From NCBI GenBank assembly GCA_900323505.1, contig OOIN01000012.1, positions 124,001 to 188,000 on the forward strand: a stretch of DNA of 64,000 bases, written 5' to 3'. The first letter of the stretch is position 1. The number at the start of each line of letters is the position of its first letter. The notes under the pieces are model-generated. The model ran no database searches and had not been told where the DNA came from. It saw only the letters and a program-made list of their open reading frames with translations. This document shows, one piece after another, positions 22,201-32,906 of this stretch. Position numbers and translations under genes: made by a program. This stretch comes from Ustilago trichophora. Its lineage: Eukaryota > Basidiomycota > Ustilaginomycetes > Ustilaginales > Ustilaginaceae.

Positions 22201-23384
22201 GGTTTCTGTTCTTTTGGCAGTTCTCTCTGATATGCATCAACGCCTCGGTTGTGAGAGGGTCGTGTCTCTGCCTTCGTCGTCTCTTCTCGCTTGGATCCCA
22301 TCAATCAATTTCAACAGTCTCACTCGGCTTCCTTTCTTTTTCCTCTTTTCTCTCGTTCTCTCTTCAATGGACCGCAGGCTTGCCAAGCCCAACAGACCGG
22401 TGTGAGCACTACACACTCGCTTCATGCGTAACTCTATTCTCGCCTACACTGACTCTCCAGTAACTTACTCGACACACACAGTCGGCTCCTCAGGCGCATC
22501 CCCATGATGGTGCATACAGTGCTCGCTTGTCCAGCTCCGCTTGAGATGTCTCCGTCGGCCACAAAATGCTCCTTTACATTTCCGGGCCACCCTTGTCAAT
22601 GCTCATCTTGTGCGTTCCCCCTTTCCTTCATATACTCGGATGCTGGATCGCAACATAACCCCCGAAGTATGTCTTGACTCACGCACCATCCCCAACTGTA
22701 TCATACCCTCGCTTTCTTCCCTTCCTGGCTTCCACCACCACCAACTTCTTCAGCTTGTTCTTCTGCTTGTTCTTCAAGAACCACCAATCCTTGACGTCTG
22801 ACCGGTTCAGCCTTGGCTCACCAACTTGCACCAACTACAACCAAACAAGAGGCACCGCTTGGACCGCCTTGTGACTCGTCACTTGCTAACGCCCGCCCAC
22901 CTCGACGCTGCAAGCTGGTACGCTTTTCCATACAACTCGGTTCGCCGCCTCCGCCCTCCCAGCTCTTCGGCAACCCGCTCAGCTGCACAGGCAATAAAGG
23001 CCCGAGCGGCATCGCTTCGACCAAAACAAAGAAGAAGAAAAAACCGCACCTTGTCCCTCACTGCGGCGTTCGCTCAGATCGCTACAAACACGCACGCCTG
23101 CTCAAAGGGTCGACGTGCTTTGCAGCGCAGTCTCCTACTTAGCTCTATAGATTCCATTTAGGCAGCCCTCCGGCCTTCCAAGCTACCTGCTCTCTTCGGG
23201 AGGAACGGTATCAATCATCCTTGTTTGTAGAAGCTCAGCTTTTGTTTGCCCCGCCGGTCAACAAACACGCACAAATAGCTCAGCTGCTGGTCTTTAGCAG
23301 CTTGGTCGAGTGGCTCAGACGTCTCGACACCTTTACCCCTAAAGCAATCCCAACGATTGCTATCCACCCCCTTTCTTTGCACGA

Positions 23385-25247
23385 ATGCTTCGTTCTCAGC
23401 AAGCATCCGCGCCGGCACACAATTCGCTCAAACGCGTCAACGAGGAGCCTCCCACAGCTGACGCTCAACACTCGCTCTTTTGGCCATCGTCAGATACCTC
23501 GGACGCCGGCGCTTCTCACCCTTCCTTCAAAACACCATCCGCCTCCTCTTCGTTCGACTTGGATTCTACCCCAAAGACTGTTTCCCAGCTTTTCCTAGAC
23601 AATTTCCAAGCTCACTCGGCCGCCGATCTTCTTCAACTCGGCCTTCCTTCGCTTGATCCCGACCTTTCCACGCCCTCGGCTCCTCCTTCAGCCACTACGC
23701 CAAGCGGCTTGGACACCAGCACTTTTGCTCCATCCAACTCTGGCTGCGAATCTTCCCCAGCCATGAGCGCAGGTAGCAACTACAACTTTGAGACGCCTTC
23801 CCTGCACCAGGTTTCCGCGCTAGCTGCACCTCTCGCCACCTCCTCGCCTGCCGTAGGCAGCGTTGGAACCGCAGAGGCGTACAGCGCCAAGACGTCTCCA
23901 TTGCAGCACGAACAAGCTTGGAATCATCAGAGCTCGTACGACAAGCGATCTGGACTCGAAAGCCCCGAAGAGGCAACGCCGACCTTCCAGGCACCTTACG
24001 CCCACAAGCACGCAGCTGCAGGTAGCGCTCAGCAAGCCCATCAATCTCATCAGGCTCAGTACAACGACCACGACTACCAAGGCAACAGCGCACACCCCGG
24101 CGTCTCGCAGTACTTTCAACATCGTGCCTCCATCTCGGGCCCTTTGATGGATTCGGCTGGATATGCAGAGCGCTACGAGAGCTCGGCGGCGGGACCAGCA
24201 CCGCCCCGTGTTCACGGACTAGCAGCCTGGGAGAACGCAGCTGGTTCGGCAAGGCCTCACACCGCCGATGGCATGTTTGGCCAGTTTGGCGTCGTTGGAG
24301 CCGGCGCAACCTCGCACGAAAGCTCAGCAGAGAGCTCTGTGATTGGCAATTCGGCCGGATCCAATTCGCGACCTTACACTCCCGGCAGTCACGCTGCCAA
24401 CGTCGACGCGTACTATGCACACCGACGCATGTCGATGCCCGACCCTTCCAGCGGCTCGGGAGGAGGCAAGGTCTTCTCGTACGTGGCTGGCGACGATGGC
24501 TCCATGATGTCTTCTTCTGGCATGGGTATGCCTTCTCACAGCTACGGAGGCCACTACTTTGGCGGTGGCTACAATGCAGGTGCAAGCAAGAAGCGACCTC
24601 GTCGTCGTTACGATGAGATTGAGCGTCTCTACCCTTGCAGCTGGCCCGGGTGCACCAAGAGCTACGGCACGCTGAACCACCTCAACGCACACGTCGCCAT
24701 GCAGAAGCACGGTCCCAAACGTTCGCCGAGCGAGTTCAAGGACATGCGCAAGGCTTGGCGCAAGCAAAAGAAGGAAGAGGAGCAGCGTCGCCAATCGCGT
24801 CAGGTCAGCATGTCCGAACAGGCACTCCGTCCCAGTTATGGCAGTTCCGCCGGCTACGCCGATATGTCGTCCAGTGAGCTCTCGGGAAATGCTTCGGTGC
24901 TTCCCATCGGTCCGCCTCCCGCCTTGAGTGGATTCGGTGCTGGACAACACGCAGCTGGCAACCTCCCCGGAGTGGGACAGTTGCCAGGATCCATGGCCCA
25001 CCTGAGTCGCTACAGCATGTCGTCGGTCTCTGCCAATCCCAACGCAACTCAGCCTTTCTACCTCAACAACACATCCGCCGACTCGACTTCAACCCTTGGT
25101 CAGCATCATCATGACCACAGCCACAATGCCACTCCTCTCCAATACACCGGTGACAGCAGCAGGCTCCCCTACCCATCCAGCGCCAACAACAATGCCCATT
25201 ACTCGAACCTCGGTGCCTACCTCTCGGCTCATCGCGGCAGTGTCTAA
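23385..25247 (+). CDS. Con7-like C2H2 zinc-finger transcription factor
   Basis: A single-exon frame of 620 codons. The N-terminal 400 residues are Ser/Ala/His-rich and disordered. At about residues 400-465 sits the conserved block KKRPRRRYDEIERLYPCSWP, GCTKSYGTLNHLNAHVAMQ, KHGPKRSPSEFKDMRKAWRK and QKKEEE. It holds one C2H2 finger (C-x4-C ... H-x5-H) flanked by a basic stretch and a coiled, highly charged helix. This block matches the Con7 family of filamentous fungi; in Magnaporthe oryzae CON7 controls conidial morphology and infection-related genes. The C-terminal 155 residues are Ser/Gly/His-rich. The start follows a CT-rich leader and an unusually long 7.4-kb upstream region, suggesting complex regulation. 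Role in this organism is inferred from the family only. Confidence 0.88.
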   Translation: MLRSQQASAPAHNSLKRVNEEPPTADAQHSLFWPSSDTSDAGASHPSFKTPSASSSFDLDSTPKTVSQLFLDNFQAHSAADLLQLGLPSLDPDLSTPSAPPSATTPSGLDTSTFAPSNSGCESSPAMSAGSNYNFETPSLHQVSALAAPLATSSPAVGSVGTAEAYSAKTSPLQHEQAWNHQSSYDKRSGLESPEEATPTFQAPYAHKHAAAGSAQQAHQSHQAQYNDHDYQGNSAHPGVSQYFQHRASISGPLMDSAGYAERYESSAAGPAPPRVHGLAAWENAAGSARPHTADGMFGQFGVVGAGATSHESSAESSVIGNSAGSNSRPYTPGSHAANVDAYYAHRRMSMPDPSSGSGGGKVFSYVAGDDGSMMSSSGMGMPSHSYGGHYFGGGYNAGASKKRPRRRYDEIERLYPCSWPGCTKSYGTLNHLNAHVAMQKHGPKRSPSEFKDMRKAWRKQKKEEEQRRQSRQVSMSEQALRPSYGSSAGYADMSSSELSGNASVLPIGPPPALSGFGAGQHAAGNLPGVGQLPGSMAHLSRYSMSSVSANPNATQPFYLNNTSADSTSTLGQHHHDHSHNATPLQYTGDSSRLPYPSSANNNAHYSNLGAYLSAHRGSV

Positions 25248-25617
25248 TACATATATAAACCTTTCTATCAACTAAAGCTCTTTTCTTTTGCTTTCCTGGA
25301 TCCGATAATAACTCTCTCTCTCTCTCTCTCTCTCGTAGCTTCTTTTTAAAGTCTCCATTATCGTCAGTCAATGTACCATCAGATTGCGGTTACCTTTTCG
25401 TCTTAACACTCAACATTATTCGCTTGCCAACTTGTTTGCCGTCATGTGCCGGTAGAGATACGCTGAGATGCACTCTGTTTGACCCTCATCATTTCATCAC
25501 GTTCTTGCAAGACCCACACACTTTGCACGAGCACATATGATTCAGAGCCAAACCAAACAAAATCGACTGCATTTCTACAGTAAATGGGCGAAATATTCTG
25601 AGTAGACATGGGGGGAT
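25248..25617. other. Convergent 3' intergenic region
   Basis: Holds the 3' ends of the Con7-like gene and the PLP enzyme gene. A (TC)n run lies at about 25312-25334. No gene. Confidence 0.7.
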
Positions 25618-26982
25618 CTACTGTAATTGATGCATGTTGTCTTTTTCGAGGATCTGGATGAAAGCAGCTCTCAAATCGGCTTGAAGATCTTCGAACTCCT
25701 CAAGGCCAACAGAGACTCTGATGATTCTAGGATCTTCGGTAGGGTCTGATTTACAACGATGTTCGAGCAGACTTTCGACGCCACCGAGCGAGGTAGCTGG
25801 GGTGAAGTAGGTGGTGAGATGTGGGATGTAGGTGGCGTATTCGGGCTTTGTTGTGCGGAAGGCAAAGGTGGGAGCGTGACCGCCTGGCATCTGATCGCTA
25901 GGGTCAAATGTTGGTTCTTCGGGTTTGGCGCCCTTGAAGACGACATCGTCGAGATCCTGGCGAGGTTGAAGTGAAGAGTGATACGTGCGAGCAATGAGTC
26001 TACCCCCTGCAAAACAGGCGTCTTCCATGGCGACGGGCGAACAAGGTTTGGCAAGCGCAAGCGAGTGAAGCCAGGCAGCAAGCTGGGTCGCCGTCGCCGA
26101 CTGTTTCTGCACTCGAACGGTGAGCGTTCGAAGCGATCGAAGAAGAAGGTAAGCCTCCATACTGCCAAGATTGGAACCGAAGTAGGTGCGGTCCGTCCAA
26201 AGACTATTCCATTCCTTCTTGTCCTTGACAGCAAGAACACCACAGAGAAGGTCGGAATGACCACCAAAGTACTTTGTTCCCGAGTGCATCACCATGTCAG
26301 CTCCCTGTTGGAACGGGTCCTGAAGAGGAGGTGGAGCAAAAGTCGAATCAACTACGACGTGTGCACCGGGTACAGCCTTTGCCTTACGCACGTATTTGAC
26401 GAGGTCTCTAGCCTCACCAGAAGGATTTAGGGGTGTTTCAACCCACACGAGCAATCCACCCCTCTGAACCGCATCCTCCTTCGATCCATCATCCAATCCA
26501 CCAACCGCAGCCTCATAATCATCATCGAGATCAATCATCTTGACGTTGCGTCCTCGACACCAGAGTTGAAGCGAAACGTGGACACCATGATAGCCTCGCC
26601 TGATCGCAATCACTTGAGGAGCATAGTGCGCCACAGCTGCATGTGCAGCAGCGATTCCAGAGCTATAGGTGAGAGCGTTGGCCTTCATGATATTGGAAAG
26701 CACCTTTTCGCATCGGATGTTGGTCGTCTGTGAGTAGCGCGAGTAGATGTGTAGATCAGGATCCTGCATGTCGAACTCGGCCCGACCCTGAACCGCGTCT
26801 TCGACCAGCTTTGCATGAGTAGAATTGGGCGCCGGGGCGCGAAAGGTGGTAGAGAGACTGATGGAGGGGGCTACGGCGTAGTTGGGATCGATGCTCGGGT
26901 CCGGGTGGTCGGCGTGCAGGGCTACGGTTGCGAATCCGGGTTGAGGCAGGTCAGCACCGCCGTATGGAGTGTTGGGAGACAT
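25618..26982 (-). CDS. Cys/Met-metabolism PLP-dependent enzyme (cystathionine synthase/lyase family)
   Basis: The first ATG of the frame is at 26982 (MSPNTPYGGADLPQPGFAT), giving 454 residues; upstream in-frame triplets lack an ATG. The fold-type I signature is clear: SRYSQTTNIRCEKVLSNIM near the N-terminal third, ALTYSSGIAA (phosphate site), VVVDSTFAPP (Asp binding the PLP pyridine nitrogen) and HSGTKYFGGHSDLLCG with the Schiff-base Lys at about residue 237. Family members perform beta- or gamma-replacement or elimination in sulfur amino-acid metabolism. The insertions and the TKYFGGHSD variant resemble the less characterised fungal group that includes yeast YML082W and YHR112C, so cystathionine gamma-synthase activity should not be assumed. 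No mitochondrial or peroxisomal signal is evident. Confidence 0.9.
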   Translation of the reverse strand: MSPNTPYGGADLPQPGFATVALHADHPDPSIDPNYAVAPSISLSTTFRAPAPNSTHAKLVEDAVQGRAEFDMQDPDLHIYSRYSQTTNIRCEKVLSNIMKANALTYSSGIAAAHAAVAHYAPQVIAIRRGYHGVHVSLQLWCRGRNVKMIDLDDDYEAAVGGLDDGSKEDAVQRGGLLVWVETPLNPSGEARDLVKYVRKAKAVPGAHVVVDSTFAPPPLQDPFQQGADMVMHSGTKYFGGHSDLLCGVLAVKDKKEWNSLWTDRTYFGSNLGSMEAYLLLRSLRTLTVRVQKQSATATQLAAWLHSLALAKPCSPVAMEDACFAGGRLIARTYHSSLQPRQDLDDVVFKGAKPEEPTFDPSDQMPGGHAPTFAFRTTKPEYATYIPHLTTYFTPATSLGGVESLLEHRCKSDPTEDPRIIRVSVGLEEFEDLQADLRAAFIQILEKDNMHQLQ

Positions 26983-27691
26983 GTCGTACAAGAAAGCGCG
27001 TTGCTCGAAAAGAATGATGGGGTCAACACGTGCGCTTGGAGGATTGATTGGGTTGGGTTGGGTTGGGTCGCAGATGGAAGAGTGGAAGTGAGATGACAAG
27101 TTCGCCTAGACTTTATATGAGCCTTCTTGGCAAAGTGACTCGTGCTCAAAGGGCCCTGCAGAAGATTACAGACAAGCGGCTATCTATCAGCGCACGCCTT
27201 TTCTTTTCTTTTTTGCGTTGCTTTTGTTCAATCCAAGTCTCGTCCCCACCAGTTCAATTTTGCAGCACTGCTTTGGTGGGTGCGGCAACTTGCTTCCGAA
27301 CGGCTGTTGAGCCCCGATCCCTCTTTGCTTTGTCTGCTCGACGTCCTGCTTTTGTCATTATCTCGATGCTCCGAGTTGGATATAGTGTCGAGTGATACAG
27401 TAGTTAATCAATGGATATCAGCTTTCCACAGAGGGGAAAAAAGGGCGTGGTCGGCCGCGACCAATCGGAACGTCGGAAGAAATATGATTCCCGGCGTTCA
27501 AACCGGGGCATTTTATTTATTTGATTCTGCTAAATTCAGCAGCCATGTCCTTGTCGATTTCAGAGTTTCTGTCTTTTGGTTGCATGAGCCAATGCGGAGT
27601 GCTTTCGCTTTCCATTACAGTACATTTGATGATACGATGGCGTGTGACCAAGCCAATGTGCTGTCATTGTGTACATTTCATGCAGCAACAA
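26983..27691. other. Intergenic: PLP enzyme promoter and PIF1 3' flank
   Basis: Repeated GGTTG units at about 27045-27066 and the TATA-like element; a TACAG-type site near 27616. No gene. Confidence 0.6.
27112..27117 (-). promoter_or_regulatory. TATA-like element of the PLP enzyme gene
   Basis: On the minus strand the sequence reads CATATAAAG about 130 bp upstream of the ATG at 26982. Confidence 0.5.
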
Positions 27692-29905
27692 CTAGTCGCT
27701 GAGAGCGATAAGCGACTGACTCCACGAAATGACCCTCGGATGAGCCATGACCTTGTCAGCTCGGAACCCAATCACCTGTAAACCCTCCAGCGAAGTGGCA
27801 CGCGACAAGGCTACATACGCCTGTCCTTTCTCAAAGACGCGGTTCAGGTTGATCTTGCAACAAGGCAGAGTCTGACCTTGCGACTTGTGGATCGACATGG
27901 CCCACGCGAGAATCAGCGGTACCTGCGTCCTCGAAGCCTGGACCTCACCGTCTGGCAACTCAGTCTTCCACGATTCGGGTCTGGCGAGGTAGTCTCGAGT
28001 CTGGCCGTTGGCGAGATGGAATCGGACAAGCGGCCATCTACGTGTCGATACCGTGCGAGTCATCTTGTCTCGGTCTTCTTTCGAGACGTCTGCCGATTCC
28101 TCCAGCGTGCCCACCTGCTTGGCATACTCGGCGTCGTCCATAAAGTCGATCACTTTGCCGACCGAGCCATTGACCAGCGTCTCGTCCAAATTCTTGATCA
28201 GCATGACCTGTGCGCCCTTCTTGACATGCAAGACTGGCAAGGCGATCGAATTCTGCAGCACCCTCTCACGAGCCTCGCCAACCAGCGAGCCGCCATCCTG
28301 GGCCCTGTAGCTCTGGCTCTCGGTCTGCAGAGCAGTAAGACGCTCCATGTTGGCGCGGTCCACTTCCTCACGCCTGGGAAAGAGCTCGGTGGGCACAATG
28401 TCATCGTCGTACGTTGGCACTCTTTCCAGCTTCTTGAAAGCATCGATCGTCTTGAGAGAGAGCTTGCCGAACCGCATCTCGTTAAGCATAGTCACAAACG
28501 ATTCGTCCTTTTGACGGAAGACCTGGGTCAAGTTGACCTTGTGCTGCACCACCTTGTTCCAGCACTGTGCATCGAAAGCAAAAGTCACACTTCCGCCAGG
28601 ATTGACGGGGGGAAGCTGGAAAAAGTCTCCGGTGATGACTAGCTGGATACCGCCAAACGGCTTGTCTTGCTTCTTTCGAATCAGTCTGGCAACCTCTTCG
28701 AGCTTATCGAGAAGCGCCGGATCAACCATCGAGATCTCGTCAATGATGAGCACCTGTGTGCGCGCCCACCTGGCAGCTGCCTTGCGGTTCTTTCTGATTT
28801 TGTTCACAAGCTGGGTGGTCGTCTCTTTGCCTAGACCGATACCGGCAAAGCTGTGGATCGTGACACCGCCGATGTTGCATGCAGCGATGCCAGTAGATGC
28901 AGTAACGGCCACGGATTCGGGCCGTTTGGCATGCTTTCGACGCAGCTCCTTGATGATCTCCCTAAGCAGAACGGATTTACCTGTACCGGCTGAACCGGTA
29001 AAGAAAACGTTCTTGCTTTCATCGACCACCATCTGCAGGACCCTGCGCTGCTCCTGCGACAGAAAGATTTTGTTGACGCCCTTTTTGGTGTCTGCGGCGG
29101 CTGGAGATGCCCTCGCCCCGTTCGCCGGGCCGCTCGACGAGATCAGGGAGCTCGCTTGGTATGCAGTAGGGTCGTTGCGTCGTTCGTTCTTGAGCTGGGA
29201 TGCTGTCTTCATCCATGGCATGGCGGGTGCGGACGACGTACGGGCGTACGAACTGGAAGATCCAGATACGGACGGAGCGGCGCCACCTCTGCTTGGGCCG
29301 GACCTCTGCAGCGTCTGGCTGGTAGCCCCTGTGCTGGATCCGCTCCGTACCACGTTGCGATCGTAGGAGAATTGTGTTGCGAGATCGGTACTCATGGAAG
29401 GATGAGCGGATGTGCGAGAGTATGGTTGTGAGTGTTGGCGCGAGTATGACTGAGCAGGTGGACGGGATGCTGCGCCGGTGCCTGCGCGGACGTATCCTGA
29501 TGACGAGACTGCGGGTGCGTTGCCGCTACTGTAGCTCGTACCTCGAGCGATGCTCGAGGCTGTGACAAACCCATTGCTGTAAGGCTGAGTCGATCCTGAT
29601 GCCGCCGATGCTTGAATTGCTCTGGCCCTCTTTTCGGGCGGTGCGGATTCACCATTCTCCTTGTCAGAGTCAACGCTTTGCGCGTTGATCTTGGCCGTAG
29701 TTCGCGGCGGCGAAGGCGAGTCTGACCAATCGTAAAAGATCTCTTGACTAGACACTGGAGCGGCTGCTGGCTTGGTGTCCGTGCTCTGCGCCGTGGAGCC
29801 GAGATCATGCTGGTTGCCCGACCACGTCCGCTTGAGGGATCCGAGTGCTGAGCGCACTTGCGGACGACCGTTTGAGTCGCTCGAGTTGTTACTCCTTGCA
29901 TACAT
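27692..29905 (-). CDS. PIF1: PIF1-type ATP-dependent DNA helicase
   Basis: A single-exon frame of 737 codons starting at ATG 29905. The N-terminal 260 residues are low-complexity Ser/Arg/Thr. The SF1B helicase core follows: Walker A FFTGSAGTGKSVLL near residue 300, motif Ia TASTGIAACNIGG, Walker B LIIDEISMVD near 390, GDFFQLPPV, the Pif1 signature region, and the C-terminal AMSIHKSQGQTL and YVALSRATSLEGLQV motifs. Pif1 unwinds DNA 5' to 3', resolves G-quadruplexes, removes telomerase and maintains mitochondrial DNA. The basic, Ser-rich N-terminus could include a mitochondrial presequence, but MYARSNNSSD is not a clear one. Length is typical for fungal Pif1. Confidence 0.95.
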   Translation of the reverse strand: MYARSNNSSDSNGRPQVRSALGSLKRTWSGNQHDLGSTAQSTDTKPAAAPVSSQEIFYDWSDSPSPPRTTAKINAQSVDSDKENGESAPPEKRARAIQASAASGSTQPYSNGFVTASSIARGTSYSSGNAPAVSSSGYVRAGTGAASRPPAQSYSRQHSQPYSRTSAHPSMSTDLATQFSYDRNVVRSGSSTGATSQTLQRSGPSRGGAAPSVSGSSSSYARTSSAPAMPWMKTASQLKNERRNDPTAYQASSLISSSGPANGARASPAAADTKKGVNKIFLSQEQRRVLQMVVDESKNVFFTGSAGTGKSVLLREIIKELRRKHAKRPESVAVTASTGIAACNIGGVTIHSFAGIGLGKETTTQLVNKIRKNRKAAARWARTQVLIIDEISMVDPALLDKLEEVARLIRKKQDKPFGGIQLVITGDFFQLPPVNPGGSVTFAFDAQCWNKVVQHKVNLTQVFRQKDESFVTMLNEMRFGKLSLKTIDAFKKLERVPTYDDDIVPTELFPRREEVDRANMERLTALQTESQSYRAQDGGSLVGEARERVLQNSIALPVLHVKKGAQVMLIKNLDETLVNGSVGKVIDFMDDAEYAKQVGTLEESADVSKEDRDKMTRTVSTRRWPLVRFHLANGQTRDYLARPESWKTELPDGEVQASRTQVPLILAWAMSIHKSQGQTLPCCKINLNRVFEKGQAYVALSRATSLEGLQVIGFRADKVMAHPRVISWSQSLIALSD

Positions 29906-31460
29906 GCTTGCTCGGCCAGTCAGTGTATGGTGGGGATGGTGGGGATGGTGGTGATGGTGGAGGAAGAGGAGCTTCGGAAGGGGCCTCTTTGGCGTAGTTT
30001 GCTGCGCGAATGCAAACAGTCACTAAGTGAATGGGTTGCTGCACCTGCTCGACGCGACTGACTTTTTTGTTTAAGGCGCGTATTCGGTGTTGGTTTCGAG
30101 AAGCGCCCGATTCCTCGATCCATAATTCGCCGACAGTGCATACTTGTCCTCCACTCTCAAATCTTGCCTTGAGGAAAGTATCAGGACTTTAGGCGGACAG
30201 CGACGTCCGTGTGATCAGGTCGAATGTTGATTGTGCAGATCTACGTGTGGTTTGTTTGCGCTGCAGTCGTGTATGCACAGGAGTACAGGCATATGATATG
30301 AACCTTGTGGATCCCCTTGTGGGTCCTCTTGTGGGTCAAGCCTCAGGTCTCGGTGGGAACCCCGTCCCTTTTAGACTGTTTTTTCGAGACCTTATTTTAA
30401 TTTTTACTTTTCGCACCTAATCGTTTTTTATTTCGTTTCACAGGAATTAAAACAAACAAAAAGGTGCCCGCCGAACAAAAAGAAATTACCCATTTTCGAC
30501 CACGTAGCAAGGAGAGGATCGAATGACCAAGCATTACATAAGCAACAGGATCCAAAAAAGAGGACGGCGGACGTCTCAAGGCGGAAGTGTAGGGCCAAGG
30601 ACATCCTCGAGATGCCGAGGTGCAAGCACCTGAACAGTCATCTCCCGCAAGGAAAAAGTGTATGACAATATAGTTCTCGCCGGAGCGAGAAGAAATAGAT
30701 GTCAATCTATTCAGAACAGATACTACACATGATCTAAGCCCTGTATGAGTCCAGTCGCAACAAGTTATAAAAGGAGAATGCGGATACGGTTAGAGACTGC
30801 GAGCTAACGATGTCGACGACGCATTGCGAGCAAGCCGCTGCGAATCTTGAGAGTAGACTTACAATAGGCCAGAAGAGTGAGGTGCAATCCAGGGGGATGC
30901 GGGACAGGCTCGAGAATATATACTCTGGGCGGATCCAGAATTGCTGCGCCCGCAGAGGCAGTCTGCCGAGCTGAGCGCAGTTGTCCAGTGCATCGTCAGG
31001 CTTCAGAGACTTCCAAAAAGGGCAAAAAGCGACACTCAGTTCGAGTTTGGAGGGTCACTGCGGGAAAAAAAAGGGGAGCATCAAACCCGAGTTCCGACCA
31101 TGCACCACTTAAGGCCAACGTGTGATTTCATCGTACAGGGGTCCTCGACTAGAGCTACTGTAGAGAATAATGTATAGCGCGTTGCACAGCCTCGGGCGCC
31201 TTTTCTTTTCTTTTCGTTTCTTCAACGTTTGCCAAGCCCAGTCCTCAAAGTCTTGCATCACCACCATCACATCTCAAGCCAGCATTGTCTCCATCATCAC
31301 ATCCACCACTATCACTACGCTCCTTCATCAAACAAGGATCCCGGACAACAGCATTTGCGAAGCTGCATATACCCCAAATACTTCAAATTGGTGACAAGGA
31401 ACGACGCAACAGAAAGCAATCCTACCACGACCCCTACCACAAGACTAGCTCTCCACAACC
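29906..31460. other. Divergent intergenic region between PIF1 and the DnaJ gene
   Basis: Short GGTGGGGAT repeats at about 29930-29955 lie just upstream of PIF1; GTGGRTCC-type repeats lie at 30305-30340. A CACC/ATCATC-rich leader (about 31255-31330) precedes the DnaJ gene. A minus-strand frame near 30397-30705 lacks an ATG. No gene seen. Confidence 0.6.
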
Positions 31461-32906
31461 ATGGCCGACGTAGCATCCACATCAACACCAGCACCAGCCG
31501 CCGCTGCAGCTGCAGCTCCTGCCGAGCCCACCACTGCCCGCGATATCTCGCGTGATGGTGCCAAAATCGCCGACATGGAGTACTACGACCTCCTCGGCGT
31601 ACGCGGAGATGCCTCTGACCTCGAGTTGAAAAAGGCCTACCGCAAAGCTGCCATCAAGAACCATCCTGACAAGGGTGGTGATGAGGAGACCTTCAAGATG
31701 ATTGGTGAAGCCTACCGTGTCCTCAGCGACAACCACCTCCGAGCCGACTACGACAAATACGGAAAGAAGAAGCCCACCGACGAGGTCGGGCTCAAGGAGG
31801 CCACCGACATGTTTGGCAGTCTCTTTGGTGGTGAACGCTTCATGGACCTCATCGGTGAGATCAGTCTGATCAAAGACTTTGGCAAGGCCTCCGAGATCAT
31901 GATGACTGAAGAAGAGAAGGAAGAGCTCGAGGCACAGATGAAGGCCGAGCACAAGAAGGCCAACGCAACCGAAACTCCCGCTGCCGTGGACGCCAACAAG
32001 ACCGAATTGCCCACCGAGGCCACCACTGCTGGAGATGCTGCCGCCCAAAAGGCAGCCGAAGCTGGTGCCACATCAGAGGAAATCGCAGAGGCCAAGAGGA
32101 AGGAAGATGCCAAGCAAAAGCAGAAGCTCAGCCCTGAGCAGAAGGCCAAGCTCGAGGAGTTGGAGAAGGAGAAGGAGGAGAACGAGCGCAAGCGCGTCGA
32201 GGATCTTAGCCAAAAGCTCAAGGAACGAATCCGACCCTTCGTCGATGCTCGCAAGCCCGGTGACAAGGATGACTCGGAAACACAGATCTTCGAGCGTAAG
32301 ATGAAGGAGGAGGCCGAGGATCTCAAACTCGAATCCTTCGGTGTCGAGCTTCTTCACGCCATCGGCAACATCTACGTCATGAAGGCGACCACCTGGATCA
32401 AGACCAAGAAGCACAGCTTCCTCGGCTTTGGCGGCTTCATGAGCCGTATGAAGGAGCGCGGTGCTGTCGTCAAGGAGACCTGGGGCATGCTCGGCTCGGC
32501 GCTCAATGTCAAGGCATCCATGGACGAGCTCGCCCGCCGTCAGGAGAAGGGCGAGATCCCGGAAGACGAGCTGCGAGCGCTTGAACAGGACATGAGCGGC
32601 AAGATGCTCCTTGCCACCTGGAGGGGTACCCGCTTTGAGATCTCGGGCATCCTGCGCCAGGTCTGCGACAAGGTCCTCAACGAGAAGGGCGTCAGCGACA
32701 AGGTGCTCTTCAACCGTGCTCAGGCCATCTTGTTCCTTGGCATGATCTACAAGTCGGTTCAGCCCGACGAGGGCGATGACGAGCGAAGAGAGCTCGAGCG
32801 TCTTGTCGCCGAAGCTGCAGGTAAGAACAAAAAGAAGAACAAGAAGGACAAGAAGGTCAGCGGATCGACCACTCCTGTGGGCGCGGCTGCGTCAGCTTCC
32901 ACCTAA
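31461..32906 (+). CDS. DnaJ (Hsp40) with DnaJ-X domain, Caj1/Djp1-like
   Basis: A single exon of 481 codons. An Ala/Pro-rich leader of about 37 residues precedes a J-domain at about 38-105 ([20 protein letters not shown], with HPD in [11 protein letters not shown]), so Hsp70 stimulation is expected. A charged coiled-coil follows (about 150-255, [20 protein letters not shown]), then a DnaJ-X domain (about 270-450, [29 protein letters not shown]). The C-terminus is Lys-rich ([11 protein letters not shown]). There is no Zn-finger, so it is a class C J-protein. Yeast members of this architecture are Caj1 and Djp1; Djp1 assists peroxisomal protein import. That role is possible here but not demonstrated by sequence. 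Confidence 0.93.
   Translation: MADVASTSTPAPAAAAAAAPAEPTTARDISRDGAKIADMEYYDLLGVRGDASDLELKKAYRKAAIKNHPDKGGDEETFKMIGEAYRVLSDNHLRADYDKYGKKKPTDEVGLKEATDMFGSLFGGERFMDLIGEISLIKDFGKASEIMMTEEEKEELEAQMKAEHKKANATETPAAVDANKTELPTEATTAGDAAAQKAAEAGATSEEIAEAKRKEDAKQKQKLSPEQKAKLEELEKEKEENERKRVEDLSQKLKERIRPFVDARKPGDKDDSETQIFERKMKEEAEDLKLESFGVELLHAIGNIYVMKATTWIKTKKHSFLGFGGFMSRMKERGAVVKETWGMLGSALNVKASMDELARRQEKGEIPEDELRALEQDMSGKMLLATWRGTRFEISGILRQVCDKVLNEKGVSDKVLFNRAQAILFLGMIYKSVQPDEGDDERRELERLVAEAAGKNKKKNKKDKKVSGSTTPVGAAASAST

Larger units (their letters stand above)
15973..23384. other. Gene-poor segment, 7.4 kb, rich in simple repeats
   Basis: No gene with recognisable similarity on either strand. The longest frames (for example about 19437-20060 and 17705-18253, plus) are mostly homopolymer-encoded Phe/Lys/Leu runs. 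Contents: a 15-bp tandem duplication at 16080-16109, (CA)n at 16840-16873, (AAAGC)n at about 17319-17353, (GT)n at 19259-19293, T- or A-rich tracts near 17830, 19840 and 21040, and at least seven (TACAG)n/(CTGTA)n sites (17066, 17153, 17761, 18393, 18668, 19011, 20251). A pyrimidine tract plus CAG acceptor-like site sits at about 19650-19681. From about 22500 the sequence becomes CT-rich, like a long leader of the Con7-like gene. Such long upstream regions are common for developmental regulators. Confidence 0.6.

Noticed and set aside
25618..27099. 493-residue version of the PLP enzyme starting at 27099
   Set aside because: That first codon is TTG; the first ATG is at 26982 and the conserved family start follows it.
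30397..30705. 102-codon minus-strand frame with several cysteines
   Set aside because: The frame begins at TTG with no ATG in a useful position.
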